Shown piece by piece: positions 29,102-37,754 of a stretch of 64,000 bases of DNA. The position numbers and the translations under genes are program-made. Origin of the DNA: Ustilago trichophora (taxonomy: Eukaryota > Basidiomycota > Ustilaginomycetes > Ustilaginales > Ustilaginaceae); the NCBI GenBank assembly GCA_900323505.1, contig OOIN01000010.1, positions 496,001-560,000 on the forward strand, written 5' to 3'. Within the stretch, counting starts at the first letter, position 1. Each line of letters opens with the position of its first letter. The notes beneath the pieces were generated by a model. That model made no database searches. It worked only from the letters and a program-made list of their open reading frames with translations, and was not told where the DNA came from.

Positions 29102-29113
29102 TACTGTACAGTA
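29102..29113. promoter_or_regulatory. Perfect palindrome TACTGTACAGTA
   Basis: 12-bp perfect copy of the recurrent noncoding palindrome, about 45 bp before the long T tract and 480 bp upstream of the small membrane-protein gene. Confidence 0.45.
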
Positions 29114-29155
29114 CAGCATTGTCTTGTACCGAAACGATTAAGCTCGGACTGTCTT

Positions 29156-29156
<1 letters not shown>

Positions 29157-29218
<62 letters not shown>
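29157..29218. repeat. Poly-T tract, 62 bases
   Basis: Uninterrupted run of 62 T, the longest homopolymer in the window. It could be a strong nucleosome-excluding element for the gene at 29590 or a relic of a reverse-strand poly-A tail. I saw no flanking duplication that would favour the latter. Confidence 0.9.
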
Positions 29219-29219
<1 letters not shown>

Positions 29220-29589
29220 GTTGGATGTGCGGCTTCGCTAAGAGCACGAGTGGTGGCTGAGTACAAAGCACTGTGCTATGAGGTGATGGTTGTTCTGCTT
29301 TTGCCTTCGTTTGGCCGCAGTTCCGGTGCCGGTTCCGTTTGCTGTTCGATGTAAGTGGATGATGGAGTTAAGGTACATGAGACACCATGTGACAGAGTCT
29401 AGCTAGTGCATTCCCGAGAGACACCCTCGTACGAGCTCTGACTTGAGGAGGCGAAAAGATACTTAAACCCCCCTCCTCAAGCACAGCAAAAAAAGCCATC
29501 ATCCTATACTCAACGACGTTTTCAGTCTCTATAATCACCCATCCGCAAAAGCTCCAATACACACGACAACCATCAACCAATTGCCCAAC

Positions 29590-30069
29590 ATGGGAGGTAA
29601 GTCTCTATTATCCTACCACTCTTCCCATCCACATTTCCGCACAAGACAAAGAAATTCACATCTTGAACACAATCATTCACACATTGTGGAAACTACAGCC
29701 GTCGCATCTTGCTTGAGCTCCATCGTATCAGCCATCGCAAACCTCTTCCATACCATTTTTTCGGCTATCGGTAGCATCTTACACACCATGTAAGTACCTC
29801 TCCGACTTCTCTTCCTCAGGAGTCTGCAACAGGATCACTAACCACTCTATCCTTGTACAATTTTTTTCCATCTTCACAACGCCCACCGCCCACCGCCCAC
29901 CGCCCACCTCTCCTTACTACCACACTCATCACAATCGCTTTTTTCTCTTTACGCACAACACAGCGTCTCGGCAATCTCCTCGTGCCTAATCGCAACCTTC
30001 AACTGCATCGCCGACGTTCTCTGCTGTCGATGTGGCGGTCGTGGAGGTAGGCGTCGGTCAAAAGTCTGA
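29590..30069 (+). CDS. Small (67 aa) putatively myristoylated membrane-binding protein, three exons
   Basis: Exons are 29590-29596 (7 bp), 29699-29789 and 29964-30069, each boundary with a clean GTAAGT donor and CAG acceptor and the frame kept (phases 1 and 2). The product starts MGAVASCLSS, which fits the N-myristoylation rule (Gly2, Ser6) with Cys7 available for palmitoylation. It continues as a repeating amphipathic pattern of small and aliphatic residues (IVSAIANLFHTIFSAIG, then a similar second half) and ends with a Cys cluster and basic tail (DVLCCRCGGRGGRRRSKV). Short proteins of this layout, with Gly2, IxxAIxxxIxxI-type helices and a GRRR tail, occur widely in fungi as far as I recall; their function is unknown to me. 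Intron 2 holds a 7-bp tandem repeat. The gene is too small and too split for ordinary ORF detection. Confidence 0.75.
29880..29907 (+). repeat. (CGCCCAC)4 in intron 2 of the small membrane-protein gene
   Basis: Four exact heptanucleotide units between the donor at 29790 and the acceptor at 29963, likely prone to length variation between strains. Confidence 0.9.
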
Positions 30070-30737
30070 TTCCTAACCCACCCTTTCTTAGACGTACAGA
30101 ACACTCGTGTAAAAACGTCCAAGTCAGGTCAAAGACTGACGGGTCCCTTTTTCCGCCGTTCAGGATGCAATATCAATGATACCCTTCTTTTGTGTTCGCA
30201 AAGCATCTCTTGATCCTATCCTTCAACGAGCTGTGCTGTCCTTTTTCGTATATGTGTGTGTGTGTGCTGAGTCGTTTAGCCGGAGATGAGATGTATCTAA
30301 TACGACATGTATGCGGTGAGACTAGAACAGGATCCAATCTGGAACCTGGACAGCATAGAGATGGAAACAGAACAAATACATTGGTCGAGAAAAAGACGAG
30401 TACAAAGGATGAAGCCATCCGCTCGGGGTGCAAGGGTGGCAGGATGACAGGGATGATTTGTGGAAAGGGGCGAGAAGCAGGTGAAGTCACAATGGGCGGC
30501 TGGGTCCCTTGTGACGTACAAAAGTAGTAACACGTGCTGCTGAATTCTAGATTTGCGACAAACAGTCCATTGAACGGTTACGCTGCAGTGGCTGCGGGAG
30601 ACAGGGAGTGCGGAGAGCGCTCTGGAGGGAGGATGCAGGATGGCACGAATGGCTAGCTGCGGAACTGTTGTTGCGGGAGATGGGGGTATACGAAGGTGCG
30701 GTCAAGAAGCTTGAGATAGCGTGGAATGCGGGCTCGA
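30070..30737. other. Convergent spacer, small membrane protein (+) / SUMO (-)
   Basis: About 670 bp of two facing 3' regions. No gene was recognised. Confidence 0.5.
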
Positions 30738-30903
30738 TTAGCAGCCGCCGAGCTGCTCAATCATTGCATCGATCTCGTCCTGGTCCTCCATGTTGAGCTG
30801 TTTTTGGGATTTCAAGGAAGCGGGAAGCGAGACGTCAGCGGCAATTCTATGGAATATGCGGGAATCTGAGGCATGGCATCGGGAGCAAAGCCGCATGAGA
30901 TGA

Positions 30904-30949
<46 letters not shown>

Positions 30950-31196
30950 ACAAGGGGAGCGGGAAGATACTTACGGTCTCGGCAGTGTCATTGTCACCGA
31001 TACGCTGACCGTCAAAGATGAAGCGGACGCTGTTCTCAGGCTTTCCCATCCTCTCTGCATAAGCCTTCTTAAGCTTGGAGAGCTTGGTGGTACGCTTGAC
31101 CTTGAAGAAGACCTCGTTTCCATCGGCGTCCTTGACCTTGATGTTGAGCTGCTCGCCGCCCTCGGGCTTGGGCTGAGGGATCTCTGCGTCGGACAT
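30738..31196 (-). CDS. SMT3: Ubiquitin-like modifier SUMO (Smt3)
   Basis: Exon 1 is 31196-30975 and exon 2 is 30797-30738, with a 177-bp GTAAGT..ACAG intron in phase 0; the product has 93 residues. After a short flexible N-terminus (MSDAEIPQPKPEGGEQ), the ubiquitin-like fold follows: LNIKVKDADGNEVFFKVKRT, SKLKKAYAERMGK, VRFIFDGQRIGDNDTAETLN, MEDQDEIDAMIEQLGGC. The TxxxLxMEDxDxID and EQxGG ends are diagnostic for SUMO rather than ubiquitin or Nedd8. The conjugating di-glycine is followed by a single Cys, so the Ulp-type protease would remove just one residue. The intron carries a CAG/CTG repeat. Divergent from the CSL transcription factor gene across 744 bp. Confidence 0.93.
30905..30948. repeat. 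CTG/CAG trinucleotide repeat (about 14 units) in the SUMO intron
   Basis: 44 bases of uninterrupted TGC on the plus strand, that is CAG in the SUMO pre-mRNA, starting about 26 bases after the donor. It supplies many AG dinucleotides upstream of the true acceptor at 30798. Confidence 0.9.
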
Positions 31197-31940
31197 TATT
31201 GATGTGTGAGGTTTTGTGTGTGTAGAGGAGAGAAGTGTGGTATGCGTGTGCGTGTGCAGAGGGAAGATGTGGTTGAGAAGAAAGAAGCTGAGTTGGTCGA
31301 CGTGCGGAACAAGTACTCAGACTTCCAGAAATGCGGTATTGTTGAATCGCGTTGACACCGCGTTGCACAAAGCGCTGTGCAGTTAAGTTAGCCAAAACAT
31401 ATTACTGCACACACACTACCAAATCGGAACCGAGCGCACCGTCATCTGTGGGATCCAAGAGGTGGAGGGCCGATTTTCCGTATTTTTCGACTGCTTTTTT
31501 GTTCCTTTTTTTCCAAGCGATATTTTCTTTTTCTTTTTTGGCAAGCGGAAGCAAAGGTGGAGAAAAAGTCGACATACAGTACAAAAAAAAAACGGGTCCG
31601 TGTTCCGCTGCCTGGAAATTTTTCCAAAAAAAGTTTGGTGTAAGTGAAACCCTGAACTCGCACCGACATCTTCTCTTTTGCTCTGCATCCTCATCTTACA
31701 TTCATTTGATCACAAGTCCACATTCACCTGCAAACCTCAACATTGTATACGCTACTTCCATATATACTTCCGCGACACTGCAGCTTCTCCGTGATAGCAC
31801 ATCTGGACAGTCACTAGTCACGTCAAACTCTCTTTCCTCAAAGAGCACTTCCTTCAGATCACACCAGTGACCACCTCAAAGTAGTCCACGTGAATGCCTT
31901 TTGACAATCACAGCTCCGATCAGGCGTAGCACTCGGCACC
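31197..31940. promoter_or_regulatory. Divergent promoter region, SUMO (-) / CSL factor (+)
   Basis: 744 bp with several A or T runs and a TACAGTAC element at 31575-31582. No other gene was seen. Confidence 0.55.
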
Positions 31941-34900
31941 ATGGAGGCTGGAGAGTCAATAGATCCCGCCGCTGGGCCCAGCTCCAGCACTTCAACGTCG
32001 AATCCTTCACAGCCACAACCACTTACCACCGACAGCAACTCTGCACAACATGTCGAACCATCTACCAAGGAGGAAGCTGACGCTGTTGATTCGCTTCCGG
32101 ATCTCACAATCATGGACGGCATCCCAACCCTCGATGCTGCCAACCTCGCAAACTTCCTGCCCGCCGCTGCCACTTCGCAAGACAAGTCGAGTCAACATGA
32201 GCCTTCGCTTGAAGAGCAAATACAGGCCTTCACAGCACTTGCTGGTCAATTCGGAACACAACCTGAATCACTCCATACACCTATGGACGCTTCGACGATG
32301 AACACAGCATACAACACACCAACGCAAGGTCAGGGCACACCAGCTACCGCAGAGGACATCGCTTCTTTCGAAACGCTCATCGCTTCGCTCATGCCCACAC
32401 CGCAATCAGGCTCACCCGTGCCAACCCAAGCTGATAATCCAGCCGTTCAAGAGGCTACGCAATCTGCTGCTGCTTCGGGCAACGAGACCGCCTTCGCGAC
32501 ACCCGAGCCTCAAGCATCCATCTCAACAGACAATGTCGCCCATTCTTTCGTCGACCAGTCCTTCGTCGACAATCTGCTGCGTGAAGCCAACCTCTTTTCA
32601 ACTGAGACCGCAAATCAGCAACAGCAATCCAGCAACACCTCCCAAGATGCTGTCCCTGCAGCAACGACGGAAAGCGGACCGCAGCCTAGTGCGACTGGCG
32701 ATGATGCACTCGCAGCCAGCCTGGAACAGTTCATGGCCACTCTTCAAGGCAGAATCTCCTCCAGTCTCGCTACGGAAGCAACCAAGGAGCCACAAGAAAC
32801 TCCCAAGTCCAAGTCGCCAACAAAGCAAGCCAAAGTCGTCAAGAAACCCAAAAAGACTCTCGGCAAGCGAAAGTACCGCGAGATTGGACCCATGGAGCGC
32901 CGCAGTAGAGTCGAGAAGGCCATCTCCGAGTACATTGCAAGCATCGACACGCTCACCAAGCCCAACACCGTCACTGGACCCATTGCTGCTGCAGACGCAT
33001 CCAAGACAAAGATGACCACCATCCGCTGCGCACATGCCTCCGTAGCCCAGAAGAGCTACGGGTCCGAGAAGCGATTCTTCAACCCGCCGCCTATCATCAG
33101 CGTCACCGGACCGCTGCGAAGGTATGCAGAACACGGCGCTGCCACCCTTACCACCTCGTCAACCTCGGAAGATGCCGACGAAGAGGATCAGTGTCGGGTC
33201 AGCTTGCTCGTTCGAGGAGATACGGATGAGTTCTACTCGAACGAGAATGTCGCGATCCTCGACAGCCGGCTTGAAACCAAAATGCGTTCGCTCTACGTCA
33301 CACCAACAGGACGCTCAAAGTCTTTTCGCTTGCAACTCAACTTGCTTCGTCCGACAGGGCTAGAGCCGCATCTTCCCATCTTTAGTCCACTCAAAAAGTC
33401 GCGCGCTGCCGATGCGCTTTCTCCAGCAATGAGTGTCGACAGTCCTGCCACCGATCAAGTCGACAATGGACCTGAGACGCTCTCTCGACTACCAAAGGGT
33501 CAAGCTTGGGCATCCTTTGAGTCGGCACCTGTCACCATCATCTCGAAATCCTCGAAAAAAACCGCCAAACCCAGAGGCCAGACCAACCAAGTACAGAACG
33601 GCTCACTCGTATCGCTCTTCAACCGCATCAACTCGCAAAGTGCTAGAACAAAATACATGCACAGCAGCGGTGATGGCAGCCTCCTCGTGCACGGCGGCGA
33701 ATGGTCTACCTATCGAATCACGCTCATCTCGCGTCCACCTTTGGCCGATCTCGCTGGAGCTGAGGAGGACAGCGTCACTTATGGCTCCACCATTGTCTTG
33801 ACCGACGTCAACACGGGGTTCAGCAGCGATCCTCTCGTTGTGTGCAAAGTGGATAAAGGTCAAGTGCAGCTGCCGCAGTTGGATCCGCCTGCCGAACTGC
33901 TTACGGCTGGCTCGGGAAACAAATCCAAGAGGGTTGCGATTGATCGAGCGTTGCGTGACAAGCTCGCAGCTGTTAGCAGCAAGTCTGCTTCGAATGGATC
34001 CGCCAACCGCAACGGCACAACCAACAATACACCGTCAGGCAGCAAGAACCCTGCAGAGAAACCGGGAAGCACCATACAATCAGCCATCAAGATCGAAGGC
34101 GAAAGTTCCAACGCTACTATGGCAGCGGCAGCAGCTCCCGCATTGAATGCAAACGGAAGCGGCGAGGCCAAAGACGATCTCAATCTCTACGGCCCCGTTG
34201 GTCAGCTTCAAAAAGTAGCGCTCATGCGTTTTGTACCTAGCAGTGACAGCGAGACGGTATCCGGCGATTCCGAGCATCTCGAATCAGACTTCTCCCTCCC
34301 ACGCAGTTATCTCTGCGCCATGATCCCGGACGAGTGGAAGCACACCTCAGCCGAGAAGCTAGGCCAAGAACCACTTGCGATCAACTTTGCACATACTCAC
34401 GAGGAAGGGTTTGGATCCGACGAACCGCCCAGCGACACAGTTGATGCGAATAAGACAGGTGAGAGCAACTCTGTTGTTTATGTCACCCCCAAGACCGTCA
34501 CTGTGGCCAAGGAGCATGGGGCTGGCGAAAAGGTGGTGGATGAGGTGGATGATGCGTTTGTTTGGACGGTGATTGGTGTTTCGAGGTTTGAATATTCTTA
34601 CTTTGACACGAGTGCTACGCAGGCGTCTAAGGATGAAGGTCCTTGCGAGGTTCCCATGACACCTTTTCCGCTGATTACGTCGATGCCCACTTATGATCAG
34701 ACCAAACATACCCTCGTCACGACGGTGACAAACTTTATCGTCCCCGCAGCAATCACTTCAGATCCCATCCCCCTCGACGTATGGGCTGGCAGCTTGGGCC
34801 CTCTCAAGGTCGAACATTCCAACAAACGTCCCAATCCCGGTAGCGACCCGGAAGCTTTCATCACCGTCAATTTACCTTCCATTCGAGACATGCTCAAAAT

Positions 34901-35159
34901 TGCCCTCCGAGGCAAACTTTCAACACCCATAACAGCAGGCGGTGTACCAGCCCATTTTTTGCTACCCCTCATCTTTGTCAACGACTCTGATGGAACTGCC
35001 TATCACAGCGGTCGTCACATCGTCTGCGAGGACCTCGTCCAACTCATGAAGGCTACTGGTCACGATACCACCTCAGAGGTATTGAAACAGCTTGGTTTCG
35101 GTCTAGGAGAGTTGGCCGGTCCTCCAACCCAAGGCGCTTGGAGTCTTCGCATCATTTAA
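31941..35159 (+). CDS. CSL-family (CBF1/Su(H)/Lag-1) transcription factor
   Basis: A 1072-residue intronless protein with start context GCACCATGG. Residues 1 to about 290 are a Ser/Thr/Gln/Pro-rich disordered region, then a basic stretch KKPKKTLGKRKYREIG. The CSL DNA-binding signature lies at about 361-385: IRCAHASVAQKSYGSEKRFF followed by NPPPII, nearly the metazoan CLHAKVAQKSYGNEKRFF. The N-terminal Rel-like domain continues with VAILDSRLETKMRSLYVT and SKSFRLQLNL. The beta-trefoil domain begins near 530 (VTIISKSSKKTAKPRG, SLFNRINSQSARTKYMH) and is interrupted by a long Ser/Asn-rich insert (about 655-745). A C-terminal Ig-like domain ends the protein. Fungi lack Notch, and fission yeast Cbf11/Cbf12 act in cell adhesion, lipid metabolism and cell-cycle control, so a similar GTGGGAA-binding role is expected. 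Fungal CSL proteins typically carry such long inserts. Confidence 0.9.
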   Translation: MEAGESIDPAAGPSSSTSTSNPSQPQPLTTDSNSAQHVEPSTKEEADAVDSLPDLTIMDGIPTLDAANLANFLPAAATSQDKSSQHEPSLEEQIQAFTALAGQFGTQPESLHTPMDASTMNTAYNTPTQGQGTPATAEDIASFETLIASLMPTPQSGSPVPTQADNPAVQEATQSAAASGNETAFATPEPQASISTDNVAHSFVDQSFVDNLLREANLFSTETANQQQQSSNTSQDAVPAATTESGPQPSATGDDALAASLEQFMATLQGRISSSLATEATKEPQETPKSKSPTKQAKVVKKPKKTLGKRKYREIGPMERRSRVEKAISEYIASIDTLTKPNTVTGPIAAADASKTKMTTIRCAHASVAQKSYGSEKRFFNPPPIISVTGPLRRYAEHGAATLTTSSTSEDADEEDQCRVSLLVRGDTDEFYSNENVAILDSRLETKMRSLYVTPTGRSKSFRLQLNLLRPTGLEPHLPIFSPLKKSRAADALSPAMSVDSPATDQVDNGPETLSRLPKGQAWASFESAPVTIISKSSKKTAKPRGQTNQVQNGSLVSLFNRINSQSARTKYMHSSGDGSLLVHGGEWSTYRITLISRPPLADLAGAEEDSVTYGSTIVLTDVNTGFSSDPLVVCKVDKGQVQLPQLDPPAELLTAGSGNKSKRVAIDRALRDKLAAVSSKSASNGSANRNGTTNNTPSGSKNPAEKPGSTIQSAIKIEGESSNATMAAAAAPALNANGSGEAKDDLNLYGPVGQLQKVALMRFVPSSDSETVSGDSEHLESDFSLPRSYLCAMIPDEWKHTSAEKLGQEPLAINFAHTHEEGFGSDEPPSDTVDANKTGESNSVVYVTPKTVTVAKEHGAGEKVVDEVDDAFVWTVIGVSRFEYSYFDTSATQASKDEGPCEVPMTPFPLITSMPTYDQTKHTLVTTVTNFIVPAAITSDPIPLDVWAGSLGPLKVEHSNKRPNPGSDPEAFITVNLPSIRDMLKIALRGKLSTPITAGGVPAHFLLPLIFVNDSDGTAYHSGRHIVCEDLVQLMKATGHDTTSEVLKQLGFGLGELAGPPTQGAWSLRII

Positions 35160-35549
35160 AAACGTCACGCACCACACTTCTCAGGCAGTCATATCACCAT
35201 TTCTTCTCATCCACTTTTTTTTTGTTGTACTTGTACCGTTCACTGTTTTCTCATCACATCTGCCAAATCACATGCATTGCATCCACTCAACCCTCACCAA
35301 ACCTGTGTGATCTAGCCATGTGATCCCCGTCAGATGATCCATCATCATCCTTCTCAAGCTTAAGTTATTTACAATGATTGAGATTTCGAGGAAAAGAGAA
35401 ACCCTGAAGAACAAACATGATGTTAGTTGATAACGAAAGCACAGTAATTTGACTAAAGAAGAAAGAAAGAAGGAGCTATTGCGAGACGAGAATGTTCAAA
35501 TTAAAACAGAGATCGAGAAGTTACGAAGTTCTTCGACGGGGGAAAAATT
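35160..35549. other. Convergent spacer, CSL factor / multicopper oxidase
   Basis: 390 bp holding the facing 3' regions of both genes; A-rich near 35390-35520. No further gene. Confidence 0.55.
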
Positions 35550-37754
35550 TTAGGCTGGCAGGATGATGTCGAGCGCCGGACCTGAAGTCGGGCACAGATC
35601 GAGCACCTCTTGACTGAAGGGCAACTGTTGCAATTTTTTGGGATGAATCGCCACGGCTGCCATCAGACCTTGAGCCACATGCATTGCAATATGACAGTGT
35701 AAAGGCCATATACCCGGCAAATCGGTAATGATGCGGATAATGATCCAACTAAGTCTCTCGACAGTAATCGTATCTCTTCTCAAAGGATTCTTGATGTTGA
35801 GACCGACACCGTTCTTGTTGATTTCGATCCATTCGGCTTGAGTAATGTTACCTTGACCACGAGCAATGATGTGCATATCGGTGCCGTGGAGGTGGAAGGG
35901 GTGGTCAAGGAAATTGTCTTCATTGTTAATAATGATATCTGCCACCCAGATGTCGTCGGTCACAAGCAGAGAGGCAATGGTAGAACTGTTGATCGGAATC
36001 CCCCTATGCGCAAGCTCGAGATACGGCTTGTTGACATAATTGACATACGTAGTGTTGTCGATAAAAAATCGACCAAGCGTCGTACCATTGGCCAATTGCA
36101 GATTGCCGAACTGCGAATTGAAGATTCCCAACGAACGCAGATTATGGTTGGGTGGGACACTTGTATCGATAGCCGGAATCAAATCCGAGTCCTTGAGATC
36201 CTGACACGAAGTACCCATCTTATCCTTCCAATCATGCGGAACAGGCGCACGACTCTTGACTTTACTACCTTTGGCCTTGTACTGTAGCGTCAAGTTTGCC
36301 ACTGGATCGAGCAATGGGTCGACAAATGCAAAACAAGCAGTCATCATTGTGGAACGCAACAAGAAACTATCGCCGTCTTTACCGACGTTGGTCTGAACCA
36401 GCACCTCGTGACGTTGACCATTGTGGATGGGGATTCGGTGGACTTTGTGCGGCTTGACAGGGGTACCATCAGCATAGATGACGTGCATTTCGTGATTGTC
36501 GATGCTGATAATGTGCTGGGCGTGCGAACCGACGTTGATGAATCGGAAGCGATATTTCTTGCCCGGTTCAATGTCCATCGTTGGAGTGCCTAACTGAGTA
36601 CATTTGCTAGGCATACCAGGTTGATGACCCTTTGCCTTTGCTAGAGCTGCACAATTGAACTGACCCACCCCGTTGATCAGACCAGATTGAGGTGAAGGAG
36701 CCGCAGAAGTACCGTTGTATCCCTTGGACGAGAGCAATTGATCAACAATGTCGTTGGCGAAATCGTGATAGTTGTCATTGAACAGAAAAACTCGTTCGTC
36801 GTCGTAATCCCTGCACTTCTGATAAGGGTCATTTTTGCTATGCACGATCAATCCACCGTACAATCCATCGGTGTACTGCATCAAACTATGGCTGTGGTAC
36901 CAGTAAGGACCCCACTGACCGATGATCTTGAATCGATACGTCAGCTCTCCACCAGGAGGAATGGGACACTGGGAGAATCCAGCAATGCCGTCCATGAAAG
37001 GGGTACTGTTCTGATACATGCCGTGCCAGTGGATCGAGGTTCCCTGATCGATAAAGTTTTTGACCTTGATCACCAGAGTATCACCCTCATTGACTTCGAT
37101 GAGGGGTCCAGGCGATTGACCGTTGATGAGAATACGCTTCTTGAGGAATCCATCGGGTGCTGAAGGGCCGTAGGTGATGGACCAGTCAAACTCGCGAACC
37201 TGAGGAGTGAAATCGCGCTGCTTGCACTTGCCAATGCTGTGAGAGTGGTGACCACCACCACCACCACCACCGCCGCCGCCGCCGCCGCTGTGATGATGGC
37301 CTCGATCGTGATCGTGATCATGCTCGTGATCATGCTCGTGCTTATGCTTGTGCTTGTGCTCGCGATCATGTTCATGTTCATGTTCATGTTCGTGGTCATG
37401 CTTATGCTTATGCTTGTGCTTGTGCTCGCGATCATGTTCATGTTCATGTTCATGTTCGTGCTCGTGTTCATGGTGGCGATGGCCAGGCCAATGACCGGGA
37501 ACGGGACCGAGACCGTACGACTCTGGATTCTGACCGGCTCTTTGGATGTCCTGGCTAACGTGAGCGAACAGCTCATTGACGCCGCCGCCGCCCAGAATGT
37601 CTGGTCCATAGAAGTCGCCATTGCCATCGGGATTGCTCACATCGCCTATGTCGTTGTGTGCGTTGGCATCTCCCAGACCGGTCGAAGCTGGAACGGCCAC
37701 CACGGACCTAGCCGCCACAGCGGCCAGGGCGAGCGAGACCCAAGAGAGCCTCAT
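35550..37754 (-). CDS. Secreted multicopper oxidase (laccase-like) with an N-terminal His-rich insert
   Basis: A 734-residue intronless protein. Residues 1-20 are a signal peptide (MRLSWVSLALAAVAARSVVA). Residues about 93-155 are almost only His alternating with Glu, Asp or Lys, then a run of 12 Gly. The three cupredoxin domains follow, with all copper sites visible: H242-W-H244-G, H287-S-H289, HPFHLHG (618-624) and HCHIAMH (686-692), the last containing the type 1 Cys687. The axial position after MHVAQG is Leu, typical of higher-potential laccases. Several NxS/T sites suggest glycosylation. The reaction is one-electron oxidation of phenols or metal ions with reduction of O2 to water; the substrate is not deducible. 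The His-rich segment is not a usual laccase feature and probably binds metal. A GC-rich inverted repeat lies about 350 bp upstream of the start. Confidence 0.88.
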   Translation of the reverse strand: MRLSWVSLALAAVAARSVVAVPASTGLGDANAHNDIGDVSNPDGNGDFYGPDILGGGGVNELFAHVSQDIQRAGQNPESYGLGPVPGHWPGHRHHEHEHEHEHEHEHDREHKHKHKHKHDHEHEHEHEHDREHKHKHKHEHDHEHDHDHDRGHHHSGGGGGGGGGGGGHHSHSIGKCKQRDFTPQVREFDWSITYGPSAPDGFLKKRILINGQSPGPLIEVNEGDTLVIKVKNFIDQGTSIHWHGMYQNSTPFMDGIAGFSQCPIPPGGELTYRFKIIGQWGPYWYHSHSLMQYTDGLYGGLIVHSKNDPYQKCRDYDDERVFLFNDNYHDFANDIVDQLLSSKGYNGTSAAPSPQSGLINGVGQFNCAALAKAKGHQPGMPSKCTQLGTPTMDIEPGKKYRFRFINVGSHAQHIISIDNHEMHVIYADGTPVKPHKVHRIPIHNGQRHEVLVQTNVGKDGDSFLLRSTMMTACFAFVDPLLDPVANLTLQYKAKGSKVKSRAPVPHDWKDKMGTSCQDLKDSDLIPAIDTSVPPNHNLRSLGIFNSQFGNLQLANGTTLGRFFIDNTTYVNYVNKPYLELAHRGIPINSSTIASLLVTDDIWVADIIINNEDNFLDHPFHLHGTDMHIIARGQGNITQAEWIEINKNGVGLNIKNPLRRDTITVERLSWIIIRIITDLPGIWPLHCHIAMHVAQGLMAAVAIHPKKLQQLPFSQEVLDLCPTSGPALDIILPA
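37341..37460. repeat. Exact 54-bp direct duplication in the His-rich segment
   Basis: Bases 37341-37394 and 37407-37460 are identical, with a 66-bp period (22 codons), so the duplication is in frame. It codes for the repeated His-Glu / Asp-Arg-Glu-His-Lys block of the oxidase. Exact identity at the DNA level points to a recent duplication or ongoing slippage. Confidence 0.85.

Larger units (their letters stand above)
27985..29589. other. Gene-free spacer with simple repeats
   Basis: About 1.6 kb downstream of TOM70. It holds an (ATGG)5 array at 28755-28777, three copies of the TACTGTAC element family (28838-28850, 28919-28937, 29102-29113) and a 62-base T tract at 29157-29218. Open frames here are short and lack recognisable content. 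Confidence 0.5.
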
